Below are positions 8,646 to 16,762 of a stretch of 64,000 bases of DNA, piece by piece. The number at the start of each line of letters is the position of its first letter. Position 1 is the first letter of the stretch. Origin of the DNA: Lutibacillus sp052034115 (GTDB taxonomy: Bacteria > Actinomycetota > Actinomycetes > Actinomycetales > Dermatophilaceae); contig JBPOIZ010000011.1 in NCBI GenBank assembly GCA_052034115.1, forward strand, positions 8,185-72,184, written 5' to 3'. The notes under the pieces are model-generated. The model saw only the letters and a program-made list of their open reading frames with translations. It ran no database searches and had not been told where the DNA came from. The position numbers were made by a program, and so were the translations under genes.

Positions 8646-9572
8646 CTACAGGCTCTCGAAGTAGTCCGCGTCCAAGCGATAGAGGGTGACCGTCTCCTCC
8701 GCCTGGACCCCAACGCCGTACGTGACCAGCAGCTCGGCAAGGCGTCGACCATCGATGAGCTCGATGCGTGCGTTGATCCGTTCCGCCTCTTGCACAGCAC
8801 CCGCCGAGAACCGCGAGGTCGTGATGAAGACACCGCGGTCACCTTGTTTACCGAGGAGCGCGCCGGCGAACTCGTGGATGCGCGGCCGGTCGATGGTGCG
8901 GTCCTCGGCATACCGCTTGGCCTGCACATAGATGCGGTCGAGCCCGAGCGGGTCCTGACTGATAATGCCATCCACGCCCGCGTCCCCGGACGCGCTCGTG
9001 CGTTCGACCGACCCTGCGCGCCCGTATCCCATCCGCGCGAGGAGCGCGATGACAAGGTCCTCGAAACCCGTTGATGAAAGAGTCATTGCCGCGTGGAGGA
9101 CCTCACCCTCCACTGCTGATCGATTCGTCGCCACGGCCAACGCCAAGAGGTCGGACGGCGTGGCAGAGGCTTCGACTGCGCCTGCGTCGCGGTCCTCACG
9201 AGCGAGGTTCGTGTTGGCCTTCTCCCGTGTTCGATCGCGAAAGTCCAGGTAGGCCGGATAGGCCTCCAACTCCTTCATGCCGATCCGATCGGGGTATGTC
9301 GTCAGCGCGTGCCGGCCGACCGCGTTGATGACCACGCGCCCTCTTGAGGGCTGATCGACGAGACCCGCCTGACGCAGGTACGTCAGGGCCCACCCGACTC
9401 GGTTGTCCATCGTGCGCTGACGCCCGCTTGGCAGCATCTGCGCGCGCTCGTCATCCGACAGATCGAACTGATCTGCCATCAAGTCCTTGACGTCTCGGCT
9501 GCGTCGAGTCTCGCCATCCGCAAGGTGCGCCAGCACTGGACGCATCAATGTCTGGAAGTCGGGAATGGTCAT
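8646..9572 (-). CDS. mrr: Mrr family type IV restriction endonuclease
   Basis: This 308-residue protein has the full Mrr layout. An N-terminal winged-helix Mrr_N domain spans about residues 1-95 (RTMDNRVGWALTYLRQAGLV, RGRVVINAVGRHAL). A C-terminal PD-(D/E)XK nuclease domain spans about 165-285 (GFEDLVIALLARMGYG, DAGVDGIISQDPLG, VQAKRY). The Asp of DAGVDG and the QAK motif are the expected catalytic residues. Mrr enzymes cut methylated foreign DNA. The gene looks intact in both domains and length. The hsdM remnant and HTH gene lie downstream on the same strand, part of a small defence cluster. Confidence 0.85.
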   Translation of the reverse strand: MTIPDFQTLMRPVLAHLADGETRRSRDVKDLMADQFDLSDDERAQMLPSGRQRTMDNRVGWALTYLRQAGLVDQPSRGRVVINAVGRHALTTYPDRIGMKELEAYPAYLDFRDRTREKANTNLAREDRDAGAVEASATPSDLLALAVATNRSAVEGEVLHAAMTLSSTGFEDLVIALLARMGYGRAGSVERTSASGDAGVDGIISQDPLGLDRIYVQAKRYAEDRTIDRPRIHEFAGALLGKQGDRGVFITTSRFSAGAVQEAERINARIELIDGRRLAELLVTYGVGVQAEETVTLYRLDADYFESL

Positions 9573-9705
9573 CCTTGTGCGCCTTCGTCGAGTCCCCGCA
9601 GCCCCCGCCAGGTCTCAGCCAGACCCATCCTCGCGCCAGCTTGTCTCGGTCCCCGCCCTCGTTGGGTAGCACGTCGCCAGCGCCCCTATGTCAACAGTCG
9701 GCGCA

Positions 9706-10140
9706 CTAGTCGAGGTCGAGTGCCGCAACCGCGGCGCGCACCGAATGTTCGTAATCTTCACGCGGGAACACGAAGGGCCCGAAGCCCTGATAGTCGCGAT
9801 TCGGTCGGTGCGGCTGGCGAAAGCCCTGCCAGACGACAAGGTCGCCGGTCACCTCGATGCTCGCGTCCAGGGGCCAACAGCCGACCTCGCCGCAGTCGCA
9901 TCCGAGGAGCCATGCGCGGCCCCGCTCCGGCCATTGCCTCGTCTCGCAGCCGAGGTAGTACTGGGTCAGTTCGCCGAACCTGAAGTGATCGGGGACAAGG
10001 CCGGAGTAACCGCCAGCCGGCTCCCAACCTTGCGCCGCCTCGAACGCGCTGACGAGATCAACGAGTGACCGCCCATTGACCACCGGCACCACCTGTTTTG
10101 GCCTTTCGGCGGTGACCGTAAACGCCACGGTGTCTGTCAT
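9706..10140 (-). CDS. Uncharacterised protein with GCDCGEVGCWPL motif
   Basis: This 144-residue soluble protein has no domain I can name with confidence. Its most conserved-looking part is YYLGCETRQWP, LLGCDCGEVGCWPL and VVWQGFRQPHRPNRDYQGFGPFVF. The Cys cluster in the second could bind metal. I recall similar short hypothetical proteins in other actinobacteria but not their function. The ATG at 10140 is preferred to an in-frame start 42 nt upstream. It lies between mrr and a toxin-antitoxin operon transcribed away from it. Confidence 0.6.
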   Translation of the reverse strand: MTDTVAFTVTAERPKQVVPVVNGRSLVDLVSAFEAAQGWEPAGGYSGLVPDHFRFGELTQYYLGCETRQWPERGRAWLLGCDCGEVGCWPLDASIEVTGDLVVWQGFRQPHRPNRDYQGFGPFVFPREDYEHSVRAAVAALDLD

Positions 10141-10294
10141 GTCTGTTCGCCTGGCTCGCTTCACATCCGCCTGCTGCCACATGGTCCCACGCCGACAACA
10201 ACGCTCGGATCGGCTGTGCTGGTTGGGGCGGGGGCACTGCCAGGCGGCCCGGTGCTCAAAGACGACGAGGACGAGCGAACAGGACCATCTCCTA

Positions 10295-10314
10295 GCGTAT
10301 CGGAACTGATACGC
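10295..10314. promoter_or_regulatory. Palindromic operator GCGTATC-N6-GATACGC with -10 box
   Basis: A perfect 7-bp inverted repeat with a 6-nt spacer (GGAACT) sits just before the toxin start. Its right arm contains TACGCT (10310-10315), a -10 box ending 6 nt before the GTG at 10322. A repressor bound here would block the promoter. The downstream XRE protein is the likely binder. A related sequence, TCGGAACTGGTACGC, lies inside the antitoxin gene at 11314. Confidence 0.65.
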
Positions 10315-10321
10315 TTGCCAC

Positions 10322-11023
10322 GTGCCACGTTCTCCTCGGCTGCAGGCGGTCCTGCGTTCGGCGGCCGAACTTCAAGTACTGGTCCCCGATGCCGTCCTCG
10401 TCGGGGGCAGCGCCTCGGCCCTGCACGCCGGGCACCGGCTCTCCTTGGATCACGACCACGTGCTCATCGACCTCGCGGAGCGCTATGCCGAGGTCGTCGA
10501 GGCGGTCGAGGCCAGCGAGAGCTGGGTGACGTCCATCCGGGCCAGCCGCCCACCACTCACATTGCTGGGGAGTCTCGATGGCATCGAGGCCGGCCTTCGC
10601 CAACTGCGGCGAACTCGCCCGCTCGAGGTCGAGGACGTCGACCTCGGGGCCGGGGTAAGCGTGCGCGCCCCCACCCTTCCCGAGATGCTGCGCGTCAAGG
10701 CTTACCTCGTCGTCCAGCGCAACGCCACGCGTGACTACCTCGACACGGCCGCACTCATCGATCGGCTTGGTGAGCAGGCGGCCGCGGCGGTCCTGGTGAA
10801 GATCGACGACTACTACGCCGACCGCTCGGGCGAGGGGGACTCTGTGCTGACAGCGCTGACCCTCCGGCTGGCCGAGCCGATGCCCAAGGACCCCCGGGTC
10901 ACGTCCCAGCTCGCGACATACAAGGAACTGGACGCGCGCTGGCACGACTGGGCCTCGGTGACCGCGGTATGCACCGACATGGCCGACCGACTGCTGGAAT
11001 TGATCGAGTCGGGCGAGCCATGA
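10322..11023 (+). CDS. AbiEii/MenT-like nucleotidyltransferase toxin
   Basis: This 233-residue protein carries a nucleotidyltransferase signature, VLVGGSASALHAGHR followed by LDHDHV, with the two Asp of DHD as metal ligands. The rest (LPEMLRVKAYLVVQRNATRDYLDTAALIDRLG) matches the AbiEii-like toxin/DUF1814 pattern in which a Lys and the RDYLD segment are conserved. Such toxins inhibit growth by transferring nucleotides, often onto tRNA. It is the first gene of a two-gene operon; its stop overlaps the XRE gene start (ATGA). The GTG start is supported by the -10 box 6 nt upstream. Toxin activity is inferred from family and context. Confidence 0.75.
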   Translation: MPRSPRLQAVLRSAAELQVLVPDAVLVGGSASALHAGHRLSLDHDHVLIDLAERYAEVVEAVEASESWVTSIRASRPPLTLLGSLDGIEAGLRQLRRTRPLEVEDVDLGAGVSVRAPTLPEMLRVKAYLVVQRNATRDYLDTAALIDRLGEQAAAAVLVKIDDYYADRSGEGDSVLTALTLRLAEPMPKDPRVTSQLATYKELDARWHDWASVTAVCTDMADRLLELIESGEP

Positions 11024-11490
11024 CGACCCCTGCCCGGCGCCGGTTCCGGCACGTGGACGTCGACCAGTCGGCTCCAGTGGCCACGTGGCCGTTCGAGGCC
11101 CTCATCGCAATCCTTGAGCGCGGGTCGATCCGGGACTGGGCCGTCCTCACCGCGGAGATCCGGCGGGACCCGTGGGGGCCGGTGTCGCGTCAGGTCGACG
11201 AGCACATGCGCCAGGAGAAGGTGCCCGGCCTCGGCCCTCTCCTGGACCGCGCGATCGCGCGCGCACGGCGCCGCGCGGAGGACGCGGAGCGCGCCGCTGT
11301 CGCCACCCGAGTGTCGGAACTGGTACGCGAGTCCGGCCTCAGCCCTGTGGAGTTCGCCGAACGCATCGGCACCTCCCGCAGTCGGCTCTCGACCTATCGC
11401 CACGGCCGAGTCACGCCGTCGGCTGCCCTCATGTACCGCATGGAACGAGTTGCCGCCGACGCCTCGAGTCGCGCGCACCCCAGCTCATGA
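11020..11490 (+). CDS. XRE family antitoxin
   Basis: This 156-residue protein has a helical N-terminal region, an Arg/Ala-rich helix (about residues 70-95), and a C-terminal XRE helix-turn-helix (about 97-140, LVRESGLSPVEFAERIGTSRSRLSTYRHGRVTPS). It starts at ATG 11020, overlapping the toxin stop by 4 nt, which gives coupled translation. The toxin-first order is the reverse of classical AbiE, where the antitoxin comes first. The palindrome at 10295 is the probable target of this domain. It should neutralise the nucleotidyltransferase and repress the operon. Confidence 0.75.
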   Translation: MTTPARRRFRHVDVDQSAPVATWPFEALIAILERGSIRDWAVLTAEIRRDPWGPVSRQVDEHMRQEKVPGLGPLLDRAIARARRRAEDAERAAVATRVSELVRESGLSPVEFAERIGTSRSRLSTYRHGRVTPSAALMYRMERVAADASSRAHPSS

Positions 11491-11620
11491 GACCGGGCTG
11501 CGCTCCTCACCGCAGATGCTCCACCCACCGCGCGCGGGGCCACCCGCGGCACCGGCCGTGCACCACGGACCAGAGCGCTGCGACATGTGCCCTGCGCCCC
11601 GAACTCACCGTTCTCGGAAG

Positions 11621-12832
11621 TCAGTCATTCGTCGGGTGGGCGCGCAGGTACCGGCCGAAGTGGGGGACGGTGAACGCGATGCGTCCCCGCTCGCTGGCGT
11701 AGATGAGCCCCTTCTTCAGCAGCGCATCGCGCGCCGGCGACAGCGACTGCGGCCGTCGGCCGAGCAGCTTGGCGATGTCGGCGGTCGCCACGGCACCGAC
11801 CCCATCGCCACCGTCACCCCCGTCGAGGTGGGCCGCCTCGGCCATGGCCCGCAGATACTCCCGCTCCGCCGGTGTGGCCCGCTCATACCGCGACCCGAAG
11901 AACCCCACCGCCAGCTCGGCCTCGGCCTCGGGGCCGGCCACCTGCACGTCCTCGACCCCGATCGGCGACGAGGTGGCCCGGTCCCACGCAGCCTTGCCGT
12001 AGGCCTGCACGAAGTACGGATAGCCCGCCGTCAGCGCGTACATCTGGTCCAGCGCCGCCTCATCCCACGCAGCGCCCTCTTCCGCTGCGGGGGCGGTCAG
12101 CGCGACATCGGCCGACATACGGTCCAGGCGGTCGATGCGCACATAACGGAACAGTCGTTCGGAATATGACTTGGATGCGGACAGGACCGTCGGCAGGTGT
12201 GGCAACCCCGCCCCCACGACCAGCACCGGCAACCCCGACTGGCTCAGCTCGTGCACGGCAGCGCACACCCCGGACACGTCGTCGGCGCCGATGTCCTGCA
12301 TCTCGTCGATGAACACCGCCACACCCCGGCCGGTGTCGGCTGCCAGCCCGCCGACGTCGGTCAGCAGCTCGACAAGGTCGATCTCGATGTCACCGGAGTC
12401 GGCGCGCCCCGTCACCGCGGGCGCGTCGATGCCCGGGTTCCACCGCTCCCGCAGCCGCCCACTCCCCCGCTCCTGCTGCGCGAACGCCCGGACCACCCCG
12501 AGCACCTGGCGCACCTCATCAGCCGAGGGATGTCCGAGCTCGCGCAGCGCCTGGTGCAGCGCCGACGCCAGCGTCCGGCGGATCGACTGATCCGGCCGCG
12601 CCTCGAGCTTGCCGGTCCCCCATCCGGCCCGCACCGCCTGCCCCCGCAGCGCGTTGAGCAGCACCGTCTTGCCGACCCCACGCAGGCCAGTGAGCACCAC
12701 GGACCGTTCCGGCCGGCGCCGCGCCACCCGCTCCAAGGTGATGTCAAAGGCCTGCAGGTGCTCGTCGCGGCCGGCCAACTCCGGCGGCCGTTGCCCGGCC
12801 CCCGGTGCATACGGGTTGCGGATCGGGTCCAT
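11621..12832 (-). CDS. AAA ATPase, Orc1/Cdc6-like (ATP-binding protein)
   Basis: This 403-residue protein begins NPYAPGAGQRPPELAGRDEHL, as in stand-alone STAND/Orc-like actinobacterial ATPases. Walker A is GLRGVGKT at residues 49-56 and Walker B is VAVFIDEMQ at 171-179. A sensor-type segment (VLVVGAGLPHLPTVLSASKSYSERLF) follows. The C-terminal half contains a winged-helix-like region (TADIAKLLGRRPQSLSPARDALLKKGLI). It may act as a molecular switch or helper ATPase, but the target is unknown. The leaderless promoter fixes the ATG at 12832. The esterase gene lies directly upstream on the same strand. Confidence 0.8.
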   Translation of the reverse strand: MDPIRNPYAPGAGQRPPELAGRDEHLQAFDITLERVARRRPERSVVLTGLRGVGKTVLLNALRGQAVRAGWGTGKLEARPDQSIRRTLASALHQALRELGHPSADEVRQVLGVVRAFAQQERGSGRLRERWNPGIDAPAVTGRADSGDIEIDLVELLTDVGGLAADTGRGVAVFIDEMQDIGADDVSGVCAAVHELSQSGLPVLVVGAGLPHLPTVLSASKSYSERLFRYVRIDRLDRMSADVALTAPAAEEGAAWDEAALDQMYALTAGYPYFVQAYGKAAWDRATSSPIGVEDVQVAGPEAEAELAVGFFGSRYERATPAEREYLRAMAEAAHLDGGDGGDGVGAVATADIAKLLGRRPQSLSPARDALLKKGLIYASERGRIAFTVPHFGRYLRAHPTND

Positions 12833-12838
12833 GATCGG

Positions 12839-12844
12839 ACTGTA
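12839..12844 (-). promoter_or_regulatory. -10 box TACAGT of AAA ATPase gene
   Basis: TACAGT on the minus strand ends 6 nt before the ATG at 12832. The 14 bases at 12838-12851 are identical to those around the promoter of the neighbouring esterase gene (14036-14049). Confidence 0.6.
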
Positions 12845-12914
12845 TGCCGTTATCTAGCGCAGACCCGAGATTTCGCCATACACCCCGATCCGTGTCGCGT
12901 CAGGCGAACGGGCC

Positions 12915-14030
12915 TCAACGCCGCCGCAGCGACCCGTGAGCCACGACCTGCGCCGCCAGGATCCGGTAGAACGCCCGGTCGGACAGGTATGCGTTGTGGG
13001 TCGTCGCCACCGTGCCGGGGTAGGCCAGGTCGCTGTCGTGTGCGTCGGCGACCCAGTCCGCGGCGGGATAGCTGAGCAGATCGGTCGAGCTCCACGCATT
13101 CCAGAAGTAGCCCACCCCGGCAGGGCCCACCTCGACCGGACCACCCTCGGGCGCCGAGTCGAGGAACATCCCCAGCCGGCGGAACAACCCCACCTGCCCC
13201 CCTGCGGCACACCACACATCGATGTGCGGCATACCTCCGGGACAGTCGGCCGCGAACGACGTCACCGCGTCGTAGAGCAACTGTCCGCCCATGCTGTGCG
13301 TCAGCACGACGAGCGGCTCGCCGGGGGCCAGTACCGCGTCGCGCGCCTCGGCCAGGCCGGCGAGCACCCGTTCCATGATCGGCCCCGGTTCACCCGGCCG
13401 ACCGCGACCGTCGATGTAGCGCAACAGGTCCCCGACGAAGACCGGCACCGTGTCGGCGAGCGGCTGGCGCACGCCGCCCATCGCCCGGCGCACGCCCCGC
13501 CGGCCGACCGCGGCCATCTCCGCGCCCACGGTGCGCAGCCGGGCATCCAAATCCGGCGCAGCGCGCGTCAGTCGGTCCTGAACACGCCCGGCGAGCCAGG
13601 ACCGTTGGCTGCGCGGGCTGCGAGCCGCCAACTGGGCCGGTATGGCGGGGTCGCGCACCGTCGACCACACCGCCTCGATGACCTCGGGCCAGTAGGCAGG
13701 TGGCAGGGCGGACATGAGCCGGCCTTCGAGCACCGCGCCGAGCACCTCCGGCGACAGGTCATCGAGGTGGGCGGCCGCGTCGTACGCCGCTTCCGCCATG
13801 CCCGCACCGTCCGCGGTGAGATCCTGCGCGGGCGGGGTCGCGAGATCACCCCAGTAGACCCGGTTGACGTGGATCTCCCCCGCCGCCGTCTGCACGACCG
13901 GCACGACATACTCGCGCAGCATCCGCTCCACCAGCGACCACTCGGCGCCCCGGCTCAGCCGCTCGACGGCGCCGAACTGGGGGTCGTCCTCGTCGCGGAC
14001 CGCCACCCCGTGGATGAAGACAACCGGCAC
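12915..14030 (-). CDS. Alpha/beta hydrolase (esterase/lipase-like)
   Basis: This 371-residue protein starts directly with the HG motif (MPVVFIHGVAVRDED) and has the nucleophile elbow LTHSMGGQL (about residue 247). Large helical insertions between the two (about residues 70-220) set it apart from small esterases and resemble lipase-like proteins with a cap. The catalytic Asp and His are probably in the last 100 residues (WSSTDLLSYP, TTHNAYLSDRAFY). No signal peptide is seen, so it should be cytoplasmic. The GTG start is supported by a -10 box 6 nt upstream. Substrate unknown. Confidence 0.75.
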   Translation of the reverse strand: MPVVFIHGVAVRDEDDPQFGAVERLSRGAEWSLVERMLREYVVPVVQTAAGEIHVNRVYWGDLATPPAQDLTADGAGMAEAAYDAAAHLDDLSPEVLGAVLEGRLMSALPPAYWPEVIEAVWSTVRDPAIPAQLAARSPRSQRSWLAGRVQDRLTRAAPDLDARLRTVGAEMAAVGRRGVRRAMGGVRQPLADTVPVFVGDLLRYIDGRGRPGEPGPIMERVLAGLAEARDAVLAPGEPLVVLTHSMGGQLLYDAVTSFAADCPGGMPHIDVWCAAGGQVGLFRRLGMFLDSAPEGGPVEVGPAGVGYFWNAWSSTDLLSYPAADWVADAHDSDLAYPGTVATTHNAYLSDRAFYRILAAQVVAHGSLRRR

Positions 14031-14036
14031 GCCCCG

Positions 14037-14042
14037 ACTGTA
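14037..14042 (-). promoter_or_regulatory. -10 box TACAGT of esterase gene
   Basis: TACAGT on the minus strand ends 6 nt before the GTG at 14030. It is embedded in the 14-base block shared with the AAA ATPase promoter. Confidence 0.6.
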
Positions 14043-14069
14043 TGCCGTTCCTCGATCCGGCCCGCCGAT

Positions 14070-14921
14070 CTACGGGAGCAGGGGCTCGACGGCGAACCGT
14101 TCGTCGGGGGTGGCGATCGCCGCCTGCTCGCGCACGAGGAGCATCTCCGCCGACCCCGCCGCGTGGGTCGCAGCCAGCACGGCATACATCGTTGCCGTCG
14201 TCCTCGACAGCGCCGCCCGCGGCCCAGCAGTGAGGTAGTGGGCGAGGAAAAGCGCCGCTGTGACGTCCCCGCCGCCGCGCACGGCCATGGGGATCATCGG
14301 CGTCGTCGTCACCCAGGCCCCTTCGTCGCTGACGCACGCCATCTGGATCGACCCCTCGGGGGTCTCCGACGTCAGCACGCTCGTCACGAGCACGACCTGG
14401 GGGCCCGTGGCCCGTATGGCGTTCGCCGCCTCGAGCACGTCGCCCGACGATGTCAGGCTTCGCCCGACGAGGTACTCCAGCTCGAACTGGTTGGGCGTGA
14501 CGATGTCCGCAGCGGGCACCACCTCGTCGCGCAGATACGCCGGGATGCCGTCACGCACGAAGAAGCCCCGGCCCACGTCGCCCATGACCGGGTCGCAGCA
14601 GTAGATCGCCGCGGGGTTCGCCGCCTTGACCCGGGCCACCGTGTCGAGGACGACCGCACCCATCGGCTCGGCACCGAGATAGCCGGAGAGCACGGCGTCC
14701 AGCGTGGGGAAGGCGCCACGATCCTCGACCCCCGCGATGACCTCCGCGACATCGGCCGGCGCCACCAGCGGGCCGCGGGTGGCGCCATACCCGGTGTGGT
14801 TGGAGAAGGTGACGGTCAACACCGGGTAGACGTCATGGCCGAGCCGTTGGAGCGGGAACACCGCCGCGGAGTTGCCGGCGTGGCCGAAGGCGACATGCGA
14901 CTGGATGGAGAGGATCGGCAC
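14070..14921 (-). CDS. pdxY: Pyridoxal kinase PdxY
   Basis: This 283-residue protein matches pyridoxal kinase along its length: SIQSHVAFGHAGNSAAVFPLQRLG at the start, YGATRGPLV, DPVMGDVGRGFFV (substrate-proximal motif), TPNQFELEYLVG, and RGGGDVTAALFLAHYL (phosphate-binding loop with the catalytic Asp). It phosphorylates pyridoxal to pyridoxal 5'-phosphate in the B6 salvage pathway in the cytoplasm. The product is the cofactor of the MalY-like lyase and the class III aminotransferase elsewhere in the window, though no regulatory link is visible. The GTG start is supported by TAGGCT 6 nt upstream. Confidence 0.92.
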   Translation of the reverse strand: MPILSIQSHVAFGHAGNSAAVFPLQRLGHDVYPVLTVTFSNHTGYGATRGPLVAPADVAEVIAGVEDRGAFPTLDAVLSGYLGAEPMGAVVLDTVARVKAANPAAIYCCDPVMGDVGRGFFVRDGIPAYLRDEVVPAADIVTPNQFELEYLVGRSLTSSGDVLEAANAIRATGPQVVLVTSVLTSETPEGSIQMACVSDEGAWVTTTPMIPMAVRGGGDVTAALFLAHYLTAGPRAALSRTTATMYAVLAATHAAGSAEMLLVREQAAIATPDERFAVEPLLP

Positions 14922-14927
14922 CCGTCG

Positions 14928-14933
14928 AGCCTA
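14928..14933 (-). promoter_or_regulatory. -10 box TAGGCT of pdxY
   Basis: TAGGCT on the minus strand ends exactly 6 nt before the GTG at 14921, the leaderless layout. The box lies in the 40-nt gap after the lipoprotein gene. Confidence 0.6.
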
Positions 14934-14961
14934 CGGGAGCGCCACGTCCCCGACGCCGGGC

Positions 14962-15783
14962 CTAGCCGAGGTCAAGCGAGGACATCATGGCTGCCACGTC
15001 CGGGCTGAACCCAGAGGCGCCCTTGGTGCTCGCCGAGAACGTCAAGACGTAGGCCCGTCCGGACCCGACGGCGAGGTACTGCCACTGGGTGATGGCCGTG
15101 CCCTGCTCGGTGCGCTTGAGCATGAGTCCCGGCACCGAGATGCCATCCACGCGGACCGCCGGGACGTCGCTGGTGGCCACCCCCTGGTCGCTCCACAGCG
15201 ACCTCAGCTGGGCCATTCCCTGGTCGACCGACAGTGACGTCCCACCAGCGACGCCGGTGACGACCACGTTGGGGGTGAACGAGTCGACCGCTTTCGACGA
15301 CGCCGCGCCGAGGACGATGGCGGCCGAGTCGGCACCGGCCATCGCGAGCATCTGCTCGGTGACATCGCGGTATCCCGACGGCACGACCACTGACATCCCG
15401 CCGTCCGACGCACCCAGGCGGGTGCCGGACGGGGCGCTGCTGGGCCGGCCGGCCGACGTCGCCGGGGACGGCGAGCCGCTCGACGACCCCGACGTGGAAC
15501 TCGACGCTGTCGGGGTGCGGCGCGTGGTGGACGGCGTGCTGCCCGGGGTGCGCGTCGGCGTCGGCGTCGAGACGGTCACTGACCCCGTGCCCGCCCCGAT
15601 CGTCGGTCCGTCCGCGGCCGGGCTGCCACCGGAACAGGCGGACACGCCGACGATGGCAGCGGCGGCGAGCAGCGCCAGCCGCCTGCCGGGCGCGGCCCAT
15701 GGCAACACTGAATGATCGATCGTCCCCAACTGCGTTGCGGCCCCCAGCCACGAACGAGCGCGGACGCCTTCCCGGGGCGTCAT
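14962..15783 (-). CDS. Putative lipoprotein, LpqN-like
   Basis: This 273-residue secreted protein has a hydrophobic segment (LALLAAAAIVGV) ending in the lipobox VSAC, so Cys at about residue 50 would be lipidated. A long Ser/Thr/Pro-rich linker (about residues 55-120) leads to a compact C-terminal domain (about 125-273) with VPSGYRDV, SFTPNVVVTGV and SLDLG, resembling the LpqN fold of mycobacterial lipoproteins. The start leaves an unusually long n-region, but TACCGT lies exactly 6 nt before the ATG at 15783, which supports it over an internal GTG at 15708. The function is unknown. Confidence 0.7.
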   Translation of the reverse strand: MTPREGVRARSWLGAATQLGTIDHSVLPWAAPGRRLALLAAAAIVGVSACSGGSPAADGPTIGAGTGSVTVSTPTPTRTPGSTPSTTRRTPTASSSTSGSSSGSPSPATSAGRPSSAPSGTRLGASDGGMSVVVPSGYRDVTEQMLAMAGADSAAIVLGAASSKAVDSFTPNVVVTGVAGGTSLSVDQGMAQLRSLWSDQGVATSDVPAVRVDGISVPGLMLKRTEQGTAITQWQYLAVGSGRAYVLTFSASTKGASGFSPDVAAMMSSLDLG

Positions 15784-15789
15784 AGCGCA

Positions 15790-15795
15790 ACGGTA
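15790..15795 (-). promoter_or_regulatory. -10 box TACCGT of lipoprotein gene
   Basis: TACCGT on the minus strand ends 6 nt before the ATG at 15783, fixing the start of the lipoprotein gene despite the long signal-peptide n-region. Confidence 0.55.
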
Positions 15796-15842
15796 ACCCG
15801 TGCGCCGCCATGAGGCCGCATCGCGAAACGCAGTCCTGATCC

Positions 15843-16703
15843 CTACTTGAGCAAACGGGACATCCGCCGGTCCGCCAGCGGCTTACCGCCGGTCTGGCAG
15901 GTGGCGCAGTACTGCAGCGATGAGTCCGCGAAGGACACCTCTCGGACGACGTCACCGCACTCCGGACAGTTCTGCCCGGTGCGGCCGTGGACCCGCATCC
16001 CGGAGCGCTTCGCGTCCTTCAGGTCGGCCGCCGGCTTGCCACGGGCCGACTCGATGGCGCCGGTCAGGGTGGTGCGCATCGCCTCCCACAGGCGGGTCAC
16101 CTGCTCGTCGGTCAGGCTCGCGGCCAGCGCGTATGGCGACAGCTTCGCCACGTGCAGGATCTCGTCGGAGTAGGCGTTGCCGACACCTCCGATGATGCTC
16201 TGATCGCGCAGGACACCCTTGATCTGCGTGCGCCGCCCGGCCAGCAAGGTGGCGAAGTCGTCCCGTCCGAAGGCCGGGTCCAGCGGGTCCGGTCCCAGCC
16301 GGGCGATGCCCGGCACCGACAGCACGTCACGCACGACATACACGGCCAGCGACTTGCGGGTCCCCGCCTCGGTGAGGTCGAAGCCGGACCCATCCGACAG
16401 GCGAACGCGCAGCGCGATGGGGCTCGATCCGGGCCGCAGCCGGGTCGTCGACAACGCGTCGGACCAGCGCAACCAGCCCGCCTTGGCCAGATGGACGACC
16501 AGATGGGTCCCGTCGCAGTCCAGGTCGAGGAACTTGCCGTGTCGGCTCACCGTGTCGACCGGCGCTCCCTCCAGAGCCTGCGGCGGCGGGTCGTAGGTCT
16601 TCAGCACCGCGATCGAGGCGAGCTCCACCCCGGCGATCGCCAGCCCGGCGGTCCGCTCGGCCAGGAACTCGACGAGGCCTTGCACCTCGGGCATCTCCGG
16701 CAT
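15843..16703 (-). CDS. Fpg/Nei family DNA glycosylase
   Basis: This 286-residue protein begins MPEMPEVQ, giving Pro-2 and Glu-3 as the catalytic residues of the Fpg/Nei family after Met removal. It has VVHLAKAGWLRW, LGPDPLDPAF, the helix-two-turns-helix region (GVGNAYSDEILHVAKLSP), and a C-terminal zinc finger with CPEC and CATC. Such enzymes excise oxidised bases and nick the resulting abasic site. The sequence is closer to the actinobacterial Nei-like subgroup than to classical MutM. The start is supported by GGAAGGAGC before the ATG. It fits the oxidative-stress content of the region but is not clustered with it. Confidence 0.88.
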   Translation of the reverse strand: MPEMPEVQGLVEFLAERTAGLAIAGVELASIAVLKTYDPPPQALEGAPVDTVSRHGKFLDLDCDGTHLVVHLAKAGWLRWSDALSTTRLRPGSSPIALRVRLSDGSGFDLTEAGTRKSLAVYVVRDVLSVPGIARLGPDPLDPAFGRDDFATLLAGRRTQIKGVLRDQSIIGGVGNAYSDEILHVAKLSPYALAASLTDEQVTRLWEAMRTTLTGAIESARGKPAADLKDAKRSGMRVHGRTGQNCPECGDVVREVSFADSSLQYCATCQTGGKPLADRRMSRLLK

Positions 16704-16762
16704 ACCGGCTCCTTCCTCGTCGGGTCAGGTGGTCAGATCAGGGCCGTGCCACCCGGGGCGGG

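Noticed and set aside
12936..15008. 690-codon frame on the plus strand across the esterase and pdxY genes.
   Set aside because: It overlaps two well-supported genes on the other strand and reads as His/Arg/Pro-rich noise.
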